In this document: positions 52,587 through 61,626 of the stretch, one piece after another | Layout of the letters: each line of letters opens with the position of its first letter | Numbering within the stretch: position 1 is the first letter of the stretch | DNA from: UBA7446 sp965657545 | GTDB taxonomy: Bacteria; Bacteroidota; Bacteroidia; Flavobacteriales; Flavobacteriaceae | Assembly (NCBI GenBank): GCA_965657545.1 | Contig: CBFHOG010000006.1 | Location: 1-64,000, forward strand | DNA: 64,000 nt | Reading direction: 5' to 3' | The notes under the pieces: generated by a model | Seen by the model: the letters and a program-made list of their open reading frames with translations, nothing else | Database searches by the model: none | What the model was told of the DNA's origin: nothing | Translations under genes and position numbers: made by a program

Positions 52587-53964
52587 GGTTATGGGTGTTT
52601 TTGTATTTATCTCCCGATGCTTTCAAAATCGATTTCACTTCCGCCTGCGCAATTACAGGGAAGGTACGTGCATAAAGCAAGAACAACACGAAGAAGAATC
52701 CAATCGTTCCAATAAAAATTCCAATATCTACAAATGTTGGTGAGAACATCGTCCAAGAAGATGGTAAATAATCGCGGTGTAGTGACGTTACGATAATCAC
52801 AAATCGCTCAAACCACATTCCAATGTTTACCACAATCGAAATAATAAATGAGAACATAATACTTGTTCTTAGTTTTTTAAACCACATCAACTGTGGTGAG
52901 AATACGTTACAGGTCATCATGGCCCAATATGCCCACCAATACGGTCCTGTAGCACGGTTTAGAAACGCATATTGTTCGTATTCTACACCTGAATACCAGG
53001 CGATAAAAAGCTCCGTAATGTAGGCGACTCCAACAATAGAACCGGTAATCATGATTACGATGTTCATCAATTCAATATGCTGCAACGTGATATAATTTTC
53101 CAATCGAGAAACCTTACGCATGATTATAAGCAGCGTATTTACCATGGCAAAACCAGAGAAAATAGCTCCAGCAACAAAGTATGGAGGGAAAATAGTGGTG
53201 TGCCAACCTGGGATAACCGAAGTGGCAAAGTCAAAAGATACAATGGTGTGTACCGATAGTACCAAAGGAGTTGCTAAACCTGCCAATACCAATGAAACTT
53301 CCTCGAAGCGTTGCCAATCTTTAGCACGTCCACTCCAACCAAAACTCAATAGTCCATAAATTTTCTTTTGGAAAGGCTTGATGGCTCTATCACGAATCAT
53401 AGCAAAATCAGGAAGAAGTCCCGTCCACCAAAACACGAGCGAAACAGATAAATACGTTGAAATTGCAAATACATCCCAAAGTAGTGGCGAGTTAAAGTTG
53501 ACCCATAGCGAACCAAATTGATTTGGAATAGGCAGTACCCAATACGCCAACCATGGACGTCCCATGTGAATAATAGGAAATAATCCCGCTTGGATTACCG
53601 AAAAAATAGTCATGGCTTCCGCTGAACGGTTAATGGCCATACGCCATTTTTGACGGAATAATAATAGTACCGCAGAAATTAATGTTCCAGCGTGTCCGAT
53701 TCCTACCCACCAAACAAAGTTGGTAATATCCCACGCCCAACCGACAGTTTTATTTAACCCCCAAACACCGATTCCTGTTGAAACGGTATAGATAATACAA
53801 CCTAATCCCCACAAAAATGCAGTAAGTGCAATAGCAAAAGCGATAAACCACTGCTTATTTGGTGGGTTTTCTACCGGCGCAGCAATATCAACCGTAACAT
53901 CGTGATACGATTTATTCCCTGTAACTAAGGGCTTTCTAATGGGTGCTTCGTAGTGACTTGCCAT
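52579..53964 (-). CDS. actC: Alternative complex III subunit ActC (NrfD-like)
   Basis: 461 residues with about ten membrane helices of the NrfD/PsrC family. Motifs include GHAGTLISAVLLLFRQKWR and the HMGRPWLAYW and VHTIVSFDFATS stretches with conserved histidines. ActC binds menaquinol and is central to proton translocation in alternative complex III. Overlaps actD by 8 bases and follows actB by 10 bases. Confidence 0.94.
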   Translation of the reverse strand: MASHYEAPIRKPLVTGNKSYHDVTVDIAAPVENPPNKQWFIAFAIALTAFLWGLGCIIYTVSTGIGVWGLNKTVGWAWDITNFVWWVGIGHAGTLISAVLLLFRQKWRMAINRSAEAMTIFSVIQAGLFPIIHMGRPWLAYWVLPIPNQFGSLWVNFNSPLLWDVFAISTYLSVSLVFWWTGLLPDFAMIRDRAIKPFQKKIYGLLSFGWSGRAKDWQRFEEVSLVLAGLATPLVLSVHTIVSFDFATSVIPGWHTTIFPPYFVAGAIFSGFAMVNTLLIIMRKVSRLENYITLQHIELMNIVIMITGSIVGVAYITELFIAWYSGVEYEQYAFLNRATGPYWWAYWAMMTCNVFSPQLMWFKKLRTSIMFSFIISIVVNIGMWFERFVIIVTSLHRDYLPSSWTMFSPTFVDIGIFIGTIGFFFVLFLLYARTFPVIAQAEVKSILKASGDKYKNTHNHE

Positions 53965-53974
53965 AAATCGTTTC

Positions 53975-56900
53975 TTAAGTATTTCTAACCTTTACTTGGT
54001 ACATTACATTGGGCTCGGTACCTACACTTTCTAAAAGGTGGTACATACGTTCGTCTTCTTTAAGGTGCTTCACTTTACTTTCCTTATCGTTGATATCGCC
54101 AAAGGCAAGTGCTCCAGTACCACAGGCGTTAGAGCAAGCAGTTTGGAATTCGCCGTCTTTAATTTCACGTCCTTCAAGTTTTGCGTCAAGAATTGTTTTT
54201 TGTGTCATTTGAATACACAACGAACATTTTTCCATCACACCTCTAGAGCGCACCACCACATCTGGATTTAATACCATACGGCCTAGATCATCGTTCATGT
54301 GGTAATCAAATTCATCGTTCTTATTGTACAAGAACCAGTTAAAGCGACGTACTTTATAAGGACAGTTATTTGCACAATAACGCGTTCCTACACAACGGTT
54401 ATATGCCATGTGATTTTGTCCTTGGCGTCCGTGTGAACTTGCCGCAACAGGACAAACTGTTTCACAAGGTGCATGATTACAGTGTTGACACATGACAGGT
54501 TGGAAGGTTACCTGCGGATTTGCAGATGGGTCTTCCATTTTACCAAATGTAGAAAGCGATTCGCCTAAACCACTGATGTTGTCAACCTTTTCTAAGTCTG
54601 CTTCAAACGTTTCTTCAGATGAGTAGTAACGGTCAATACGTAACCAGTGCATATCACGGGACTTGCGAATTTCACGTTTTCCTACAACAGGAACATTATT
54701 TTCGGCATGGCACGCTATCACACAAGCACCACAACCTGTACACGCATTCAAATCAATAGACAGGTTAAAATGATGCCCAATAGAGCGATCAAACGCTTGC
54801 CACATATCTGCATCTTTCGAAGTAACATCTATTTCTTCATGGTCGCGAGACACTTGCGTCATGGCGTTCCAGTGCTTGGCGTCTTTGGTGTTGAAAATTT
54901 CAAGTGTAGTCTCACGAACAATTTCGCCTCTACCCATTAACGTATTTTGCAACTGCGTACAGGCAAATTCGTGCATACCGTCAACCGCCACAACCTTAAC
55001 CGTTTGTACAGGACTAAAATTCTGATACAATGGATATGCATTAGCTCCTACTTGCATTTCGGACTTCATACCCGCCGTTTTTCCGTATCCCAATGCCAAA
55101 CCAACGGTTCCTTTTGCTTGTCCTGGTTGTATAAGCACAGGGGCCTTTACGGTTGTTCCGTTAAGCGAAATTTCAACAATGCTTCCATCAAGAGCACCAT
55201 CTGACTGATTGATATTTTTTAGACCTAGTGCCTCAGCATCTGCTTTGGATACTGTGAGGTAATTGTCCCACGTGACACGCGTTATTGGATCTGGAAATTC
55301 TTGTAACCAAGGATTGTTGGCTTGTTGTCCATCACCAATCCCTGTTTTGGTATATAAATGTAATTCTAAGCCACTCTTTGCTTTTGCACGTGCCAATCGT
55401 TGCACAAGTGCATCAACATTGTCGTTATATCGTAATTTATCTGTTTGGTTTGATACAAAGTATCCATCGTGGAGGGCTTCACTAAATGAAGCACCGCTCA
55501 ATATATTTGAAGACCAATATGATTTTATTGCTTCGTCATAAGATTGGTTGCTCCCACTTAAAGACAACAATACGTCTTGAAATTGTTTGGTATTAAATAA
55601 CGTACGAATGGTTGGTTGCGTAAGCGCAAAATGACCCGTTTTCATCTCTACATCTCCCCAAGACTCTAGATAGTGTGGCGTAGCAGCAACCCACTGACTG
55701 TGAATGGCTGTTTCGTCATTCTTCATACTAAAGGCAACCGATAACTTGGCTTTTTTGAGGCCAGAAACAAATGCCGTTGCATTGGGTAGCGTGTATGCAG
55801 GGTTTACACCTGCCATAATTACACCACCGATTTTTCCAGCGTTTAAATCGTTTACAAGTTGGGTCATAACACTTGCGTCGCCTTGACGCAATGCTGTGTT
55901 ATGCTGCACATCGATTACTGAGGAACCCAAAACGTTGTTAATGGCTAAAGCAGCACGTTGTGCATCTTCATTCTGAAGACCTGTGACTACAATCGCCCCA
56001 CTACCAGCAGCTTTTAACTCGGCAACAATTGCCGTTACTTTTTTCTTTAACTCCGCCTTTAAAGGAGTTGGGTAAGATTGATTGGTTAATGCACCATAAA
56101 TTGACGCAAGAACAAATTGTTGCTCTACAGCAGAAGTTGGAATTCGGTAATCGGCATTGGCACCAGACAAAGTCATATTAGCCTCAAACTGATAATGCTT
56201 TGACATTTTGGCTTTTCCCTTTTTGCCTTTTGGCACACGCGTTTTCGCATAACCCGACTCAAAGCCTCCACCTTGCCAATCTCCTAAAAAGTCTGCGCCA
56301 ATAGAAACGATACAGCTTGACTTACTAAAATCATAGCTTGGAAGCGCACGTTTGCCGTATGCTTGCTCAAAAGCATTAAGCGCCGCTGTTTCAGAAACAG
56401 CATCGTAAGCATAGTGGGTTACGTTTGGAAACTTCGCTTGAAAATCACGTACAATTTTAGATGTAGTTGGGCTTGCAAGTGATGGTGTAATTAGCGCAAC
56501 AGGCGATTTTTCGTCTGCCAACTGAGCTAACTGTTCTTGAACGCTAGCCTCTAAAGTTTCCCAACTAACATCAACCCCTGCTTGTGTTGGACCTTGCACG
56601 CGCATGCTATCATATAAAGATAAAACCGACGCGTGAACGCGGGCATTTGCAATATTATTTACAGGTGCATCAGTGTTATTTTCAACTTTAATTGGTCGGC
56701 CCTCACGCGTTTTGATAAGCACGCTTGCCGTGTCAAAACCATCAACTATAGTAGTTGCATAATAATTTGCTATTCCTGGGATGATTTGTTCTGGCTGAAC
56801 AACGTATGGAATAGATGTATTTACAGGGCCTTCACAGGCAGCCAAAGTGGCGGCAGCTGTACTAAAGCCCATGTACTTTAAAAAGTCACGACGTGAAGTA

Positions 56901-57040
56901 TCACTTTCTGGAAGTTCGGTCGATCCCAGAATATCTTCAGGAAGTTTTTGTGCAAACTCTTTTTGGCTAAGTTCGTCCACCAAGGTGGATTTCTCATTTA
57001 GCTCAACTTCGCTTTTCCAGTATTTCTTTTGGTTGGGCAT
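53975..57040 (-). CDS. actB: Alternative complex III Fe-S/molybdopterin-like subunit ActB
   Basis: 1021 residues. A twin-arginine-type motif (SRRDFLKYMGFS, followed by TLAAC) near residue 50. The first two thirds resemble the molybdopterin oxidoreductase fold but without the usual cofactor-binding cysteine motif, as known for ActB. The last third is a ferredoxin-like domain with four cysteine clusters: CTGCGACVIAC, CQHCNHAPCETVC, CVGTRYCANNC and the CSLC/CSNAC set. It wires electrons from the quinol site to the hemes. Confidence 0.95.
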   Translation of the reverse strand: MPNQKKYWKSEVELNEKSTLVDELSQKEFAQKLPEDILGSTELPESDTSRRDFLKYMGFSTAAATLAACEGPVNTSIPYVVQPEQIIPGIANYYATTIVDGFDTASVLIKTREGRPIKVENNTDAPVNNIANARVHASVLSLYDSMRVQGPTQAGVDVSWETLEASVQEQLAQLADEKSPVALITPSLASPTTSKIVRDFQAKFPNVTHYAYDAVSETAALNAFEQAYGKRALPSYDFSKSSCIVSIGADFLGDWQGGGFESGYAKTRVPKGKKGKAKMSKHYQFEANMTLSGANADYRIPTSAVEQQFVLASIYGALTNQSYPTPLKAELKKKVTAIVAELKAAGSGAIVVTGLQNEDAQRAALAINNVLGSSVIDVQHNTALRQGDASVMTQLVNDLNAGKIGGVIMAGVNPAYTLPNATAFVSGLKKAKLSVAFSMKNDETAIHSQWVAATPHYLESWGDVEMKTGHFALTQPTIRTLFNTKQFQDVLLSLSGSNQSYDEAIKSYWSSNILSGASFSEALHDGYFVSNQTDKLRYNDNVDALVQRLARAKAKSGLELHLYTKTGIGDGQQANNPWLQEFPDPITRVTWDNYLTVSKADAEALGLKNINQSDGALDGSIVEISLNGTTVKAPVLIQPGQAKGTVGLALGYGKTAGMKSEMQVGANAYPLYQNFSPVQTVKVVAVDGMHEFACTQLQNTLMGRGEIVRETTLEIFNTKDAKHWNAMTQVSRDHEEIDVTSKDADMWQAFDRSIGHHFNLSIDLNACTGCGACVIACHAENNVPVVGKREIRKSRDMHWLRIDRYYSSEETFEADLEKVDNISGLGESLSTFGKMEDPSANPQVTFQPVMCQHCNHAPCETVCPVAASSHGRQGQNHMAYNRCVGTRYCANNCPYKVRRFNWFLYNKNDEFDYHMNDDLGRMVLNPDVVVRSRGVMEKCSLCIQMTQKTILDAKLEGREIKDGEFQTACSNACGTGALAFGDINDKESKVKHLKEDERMYHLLESVGTEPNVMYQVKVRNT

Positions 57041-57050
57041 ATGCTAGTTC

Positions 57051-58316
57051 TTAATAGTGACACTTACCGCATTCTAATCCTCCCATTTGGGCTGCGGTGA
57101 GTTTTTCTACTCCGTATTTTTTAGATAGTTCCTCATGAATTTTAGTGTAATATGCATTGTCCTTGATATTCACATTTGTCTCACGGTGACAATTAATACA
57201 CCAACCCATAGTCAAAGAAGAATGCTGATACATAATTTCCATTTCCTCAACGGGACCGTGGCATTTTTGACAATCAACACCTGCAACCGAAACGTGCTGT
57301 GCGTGGTTAAAATAGACAAAATCTGGAAGGTTGTGAATACGGACCCACTTGACAGGTTGTGTATCCCCTGTATAACTTTGCGTATTTTCGTCCCAACCCA
57401 CTGCTTTGTAAAGCTTTTTGATTTCGTTGGTGTAAAATTCTTTGGTGTAACCTTTTTCTAAGTCTTCTTCTCCGTTATACTCAGCAATATTCATGTGGCA
57501 ATTCATACACACATTTAAAGAAGGAATTCCAGAATGCTTAGAAACGCGCGCCGAAGAGTGACAGTACTTACACTCAATTTGGTTGGCACCAGCGTGTATT
57601 TTGTGCGAGTAGTGTATTGGCTGAATAGGCATATATCCTTGATCAATCCCTACTTGCATTAAATAACTATACCCGACATAAGCACTTGAAAGCAATAAAA
57701 ATACTACAGTTACAAACACCAAAAATGGATTCTGTGCATAGGCTTTCCAAAGCGGTGTGCGCTTGGGTTTTTCTTGTTTTATAACTTCAATTCCATTTAC
57801 AGCAGCAATTTGCTTAAGCGTTTTGGTAACTAAAAATAGCATGACTACAAGTGCCGCAAGTACCAGAACGAGTACACCTAAAATAAGGTCATTACTCAAA
57901 CTACTTTCAGTTTGCGCAACAGCAGCAACGGGTTGCGCAGCGGCAGCCGTTGCGGGTGGCGTGTAATCAGTGTACGCCAAAATGTTATCAATATCTTCGT
58001 TAGATAGTTGTGGAAACGAGGTCATTACAGAACCGTTGTACTCCTCATAAATAGCAACTGCTTGTGCGTCGCCAGACTTAACCATTGCCGTAGAATTCTT
58101 AATCCAACTGTAAAGCCATTCTTTGTCATACTTAGCACTAACGCCAGCAAGCGCAGGGCCTACAGCACGTTTGTTTAGTTTATGACATGCAGCACAGTTC
58201 GCATTAAATAATGCTTTACCCTTTTGAACGTCGGGTTCTTGTGCAGCAACAACAAAGCTGAAACAGAAAGAGAGAATCAGTAACGGAAGGTGAGCCAGAA
58301 AGCTGTCCTTGTGCAT
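57051..58316 (-). CDS. actA: Alternative complex III multiheme cytochrome ActA
   Basis: 421 residues with a signal peptide (about 1-25) and six CxxCH heme motifs: CAACH near residue 40, then CKYCH, CMNCH, CQKCH, CINCH and CGKCH in the C-terminal half. The N-terminal part is a separate mono-heme cytochrome c domain joined through an Ala-rich linker and a membrane helix (about 145-165) to the multiheme part. The canonical ActA is pentaheme; the extra N-terminal cytochrome domain is a Bacteroidetes-type fusion. First gene of the operon; a TAATTTTG box lies upstream. Confidence 0.94.
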   Translation of the reverse strand: MHKDSFLAHLPLLILSFCFSFVVAAQEPDVQKGKALFNANCAACHKLNKRAVGPALAGVSAKYDKEWLYSWIKNSTAMVKSGDAQAVAIYEEYNGSVMTSFPQLSNEDIDNILAYTDYTPPATAAAAQPVAAVAQTESSLSNDLILGVLVLVLAALVVMLFLVTKTLKQIAAVNGIEVIKQEKPKRTPLWKAYAQNPFLVFVTVVFLLLSSAYVGYSYLMQVGIDQGYMPIQPIHYSHKIHAGANQIECKYCHSSARVSKHSGIPSLNVCMNCHMNIAEYNGEEDLEKGYTKEFYTNEIKKLYKAVGWDENTQSYTGDTQPVKWVRIHNLPDFVYFNHAQHVSVAGVDCQKCHGPVEEMEIMYQHSSLTMGWCINCHRETNVNIKDNAYYTKIHEELSKKYGVEKLTAAQMGGLECGKCHY

Positions 58317-58361
58317 AGGTGGTTAGTTGTTGATATAATTCAATTCCTTTGAATTAGACAG

Positions 58362-58369
58362 CAAAATTA
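58362..58369 (-). promoter_or_regulatory. -7 box (TAATTTTG) of the act-cox operon
   Basis: Matches TAnnTTTG about 46 bases before actA. The region further upstream (58375-58470) is AT-rich and holds no gene; no clear -33 TTG at the usual distance. Confidence 0.4.
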
Positions 58370-58515
58370 CGACACAGACCCCATTTTAAAAACATCAACA
58401 CGCTTAAAGATATAATTTATACTTTGTCTAAATAATAAAGTAACTTATTGAAGTTCAATTATTTATAAAAAACATGTTTAGGTTGTTTTTAACAAAAATT
58501 AATGAAATAATCGTG

Positions 58516-58523
58516 TATTTTTG
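58516..58523 (+). promoter_or_regulatory. -7 box (TATTTTTG) 7 bases before the SPOR gene
   Basis: Perfect TAnnTTTG match on the plus strand, 7 bases upstream of the ATG at 58531. Predicted leader is only a few bases. Confidence 0.4.
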
Positions 58524-58530
58524 TGTCCAT

Positions 58531-58914
58531 ATGAAACGCCGCAAAATACATTTCAACCATTTGATTGTATGTACACTATGTGCTTTGAGCACAATCGTAG
58601 TTGCACAAGAAGCAAAAACCATTTTGAATGCCCCGGAAAAGCTTGATTCTCTTTTGACTAAAAAAATAAATTTAGACCGAGAGGTGTCAGAAAAAAAGCT
58701 GTTTACAATCCAAGTGTTTTACGGAAATTTTGAAGCCACTACAGCTGTTCTAGAAGCTTTTGAGGCACAATATCCTGAGTTACCTGCAAAGCTTGTGTTT
58801 GAAACACCAAACTATAAAATAAGAGCAGGAAATTTTGCTACGGAACGCGAAGCATTAGAAGTTTTGACGCAAATAAAAGCACGATTTAAAGCTGCTTTTG
58901 TGTTAAAGCCCTAG
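58531..58914 (+). CDS. Small secreted SPOR-domain protein
   Basis: 127 residues from the ATG at 58531, which gives a normal signal peptide (MKRRKIHFNHLIVCTLCALSTIVVAQ); the earlier in-frame start would precede the predicted promoter box. The C-terminal 75 residues fit the SPOR fold (FTIQVFYGNFEATTAVLEAF and YKIRAGNFATEREALEVLTQI), which binds denuded peptidoglycan at division sites. It is convergent with infB with only 2 bases between the stops. Confidence 0.85.
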   Translation: MKRRKIHFNHLIVCTLCALSTIVVAQEAKTILNAPEKLDSLLTKKINLDREVSEKKLFTIQVFYGNFEATTAVLEAFEAQYPELPAKLVFETPNYKIRAGNFATEREALEVLTQIKARFKAAFVLKP

Positions 58915-58929
58915 CCTTATTTCAGCTTT
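58888..58929. terminator. Weak bidirectional terminator-like hairpin between SPOR gene and infB
   Basis: Inverted repeat AAAGCTG/CAGCTTT separated by 28 bases, with T-runs on both sides, spanning the convergent 3' ends. The long loop makes it a weak candidate. Confidence 0.3.
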
Positions 58930-61589
58930 TTCTTAACAGCAACTTCTTGGTAACCTTCAACAACATCACCCTCTTTGATGTCATTGAATCCTTTGATTTG
59001 CAATCCACAATCATAGCCTTTGCTCACTTCCTTAACATCGTCTTTAAAACGTTTTAAAGACTCCAAAGATCCAGTATGGATTACCACGCCCTCACGAATA
59101 ATACGAACACCTGAATTACGGAGAATTTTTCCGTCGGTTACCATACAACCTGCAATGGTTCCAATTTTTGAGATTTTAAATGTCTCACGGATTTCTGCAT
59201 TTCCTGTAATTTCTTCTTTAAATTCAGGCGAAAGCATGCCTTCCATAGCATCTTTAAGATCGTTTATGGCATCGTAAATAATGGAATAGCTTCGAATATC
59301 GATTTCCTCTTTTTCTGCCAATTGACGTGCCGTTCCCATGGGGCGCACATTAAATCCAATCACAATGGCATCAGATGCCGATGCTAGAAGTACATCCGAT
59401 TCCGTAATCGCACCCACACCTTTGTGGATGATATTTACTTGTATTTCTTCTGTTGAAAGCTTTTGGAATGAGTCTGTCAATGCTTCAACGGAACCATCTA
59501 CATCACCTTTTAGTATGATGTTGAGTTCTTTAAAGTCACCTAAAGCAATACGACGTCCAATTTCGTCAAGTGTAATGTGACGTTGCGTTCTCACCGATTG
59601 CTCACGAACAAGTTGGGTTCGTTTTGCAGCAATTTGCTTTGCTTCGCGTTCGTCTGTGTATATATTAAATCGGTCCCCTGCTTGTGGCGCACCATCAAGC
59701 CCAAGAATAGAAACAGGTGTTGATGGTCCAGCTTGGACAACCTCACGTCCATGCTCGTCTTGCATGGCACGTACCTTTCCGCTGTGGCGTCCTGCCAAAA
59801 TATAATCGCCGATTTTTAGTGTTCCAGCTTGTACCAAAATGGTAGAAACATAACCACGACCTTTATCCAAAAAGGCTTCTACTACAGTACCTTGTGCAGC
59901 CCTATCAGGATTGGCCTTTAATTCTAATAACTCTGCTTCAAGCAATACTTTTTCTAAAAGTTCTTCAACGCCTTGACCAGTTTTTGCAGAAATATCGTGA
60001 GATTGAATTTTGCCTCCCCAGTCTTCTACCAATAAATTCATTCCTGCTAAACTTTCCTTTATTTTATCCGGATTTGCCGTAGGTAAATCCACTTTATTAA
60101 TAGCAAAAACAATAGGTACGGATGCCGCTTGCGCATGGCTAATGGCTTCTTTTGTTTGTGGCTTGATGTCATCATCAGCAGCTACAACGATAATTACTAA
60201 ATCGGTGACCTGAGTTCCTCTGGCACGCATTGCGGTAAAGGCTTCGTGACCAGGTGTGTCTAAAAACGCAATTTTCTGATCGTCTTTTAGAGAAACGCTG
60301 TACGCTCCAATGTGCTGGGTGATTCCACCAGACTCACCTTCAATTACATTGGCGTTTCGCACATAATCCAACAAAGATGTTTTTCCATGGTCAACATGAC
60401 CCATAACAGTAACAATCGGCGCGCGAGGTTTTAAATCTTCTGGTTTGTCTTCAATTTCCTCAACGGCTTCTTCAATATCGGAGGTAACAAACTCCACCTC
60501 ATAGCCAAATTCTTCAGCAACCACTGAAAGGGTTTCGGCATCTAAACGTTGATTCATAGTAACCATAATTCCAAGTGTCATACACGCAGAAATAATTTGT
60601 GTTGAGCTCACATCCATCATGGTCGCTACTTCGCCAACCGTAACAAATTCGGTTACTTTTAAAATTTTATTTTCCGCTTCCTGTAGCGCTTCTTCTTCTT
60701 CTGATTTTTGACGGTGAGAATCTCTTTTTTCTCGGCGGTATTTTGCTCCTTTAGACTTTGTGGTTTTACCTTGAAGTTTCTCTAAGGTTTCACGTATTTG
60801 CTTTTGGATTTCTTCTTCTGTTGGTTCTTCTTTTTGAACCGCAGGACGCTGTTGTTTTTGACCGCCTCTACTTTGCGAAGGTTTACGGTTACCTGGGCCT
60901 GTGTCTTTGGTTATACGCTTTCTTCGGCGCTTATTTCCTTCACCATCGGCAGGCTTTTTAGGTGCGGGTTTTTTAAACTGTGAAAGGTCAATTTTTTGAC
61001 CTGTAGATTTTAATCCGCTTAACTTTTTATATTGTGTTTCTATTTTACCGCTGGGGGTCTCAGAAGTATCTTCTTTTGTAGCGGACACTTTTTCAACAAC
61101 AGGTTCCGCTTCTTTTTTCTTCTCAACTTTCGGAGCTGCAGCTGGGGCTGGAGCGGGATCTGGAGCCGGAGCAGGCTTTGGAGCCTCTTCTTTTTTAGGA
61201 GCAGGTTTTGGGTTTAAATCAATTTTACCCACTGTTTTTAAGCCGCCCAGTTTACTTTGTGCGCGAACTACTGTGTCGGGTTTGGGCGCTGGGGATTTTG
61301 GTGGAGCAACCTTTTGAGGTTGCTCTTGTTCAATTTCTTTTTGAGTTTGCTCTCTTATGGCTTCTTTTTCTTTGCGCTTTTCTTCAAAAACCTCATGAGA
61401 AGCTTCCTTTTTAGAGCGATCCGTTTGGAACGCATCTAAAAGAAGTTCATACTCCTGCTGCGAAATTTTGGTTGTGGGTCGTGCCTCTACCTGAAACCCC
61501 TTTTCAGCAAGGTGCTCCACCGCACGATCCAACGAGATGTTTAACTCGCGGAGTACTTTGTTTATTCGAATTGTTTTTAAATCAGCCAT
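58917..61589 (-). CDS. infB: Translation initiation factor IF-2
   Basis: 890 residues from the ATG at 61589 (MADLKTIRINKVLREL), the family start. N-terminal IF2-N domain, then a low-complexity Lys/Pro/Ala/Glu-rich region (about 85-285), the G domain with GHVDHGKTSL, DTPGH and NKVD motifs (about 395-560) and domains II-IV. It brings initiator tRNA to the 30S subunit. It follows nusA by 37 bases in the classic rimP-nusA-infB order. Confidence 0.97.
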   Translation of the reverse strand: MADLKTIRINKVLRELNISLDRAVEHLAEKGFQVEARPTTKISQQEYELLLDAFQTDRSKKEASHEVFEEKRKEKEAIREQTQKEIEQEQPQKVAPPKSPAPKPDTVVRAQSKLGGLKTVGKIDLNPKPAPKKEEAPKPAPAPDPAPAPAAAPKVEKKKEAEPVVEKVSATKEDTSETPSGKIETQYKKLSGLKSTGQKIDLSQFKKPAPKKPADGEGNKRRRKRITKDTGPGNRKPSQSRGGQKQQRPAVQKEEPTEEEIQKQIRETLEKLQGKTTKSKGAKYRREKRDSHRQKSEEEEALQEAENKILKVTEFVTVGEVATMMDVSSTQIISACMTLGIMVTMNQRLDAETLSVVAEEFGYEVEFVTSDIEEAVEEIEDKPEDLKPRAPIVTVMGHVDHGKTSLLDYVRNANVIEGESGGITQHIGAYSVSLKDDQKIAFLDTPGHEAFTAMRARGTQVTDLVIIVVAADDDIKPQTKEAISHAQAASVPIVFAINKVDLPTANPDKIKESLAGMNLLVEDWGGKIQSHDISAKTGQGVEELLEKVLLEAELLELKANPDRAAQGTVVEAFLDKGRGYVSTILVQAGTLKIGDYILAGRHSGKVRAMQDEHGREVVQAGPSTPVSILGLDGAPQAGDRFNIYTDEREAKQIAAKRTQLVREQSVRTQRHITLDEIGRRIALGDFKELNIILKGDVDGSVEALTDSFQKLSTEEIQVNIIHKGVGAITESDVLLASASDAIVIGFNVRPMGTARQLAEKEEIDIRSYSIIYDAINDLKDAMEGMLSPEFKEEITGNAEIRETFKISKIGTIAGCMVTDGKILRNSGVRIIREGVVIHTGSLESLKRFKDDVKEVSKGYDCGLQIKGFNDIKEGDVVEGYQEVAVKKKLK

Positions 61590-61626
61590 AAAATGTTTGT
61601 GCACTCAAAATTAAAAAAATGTGCGG

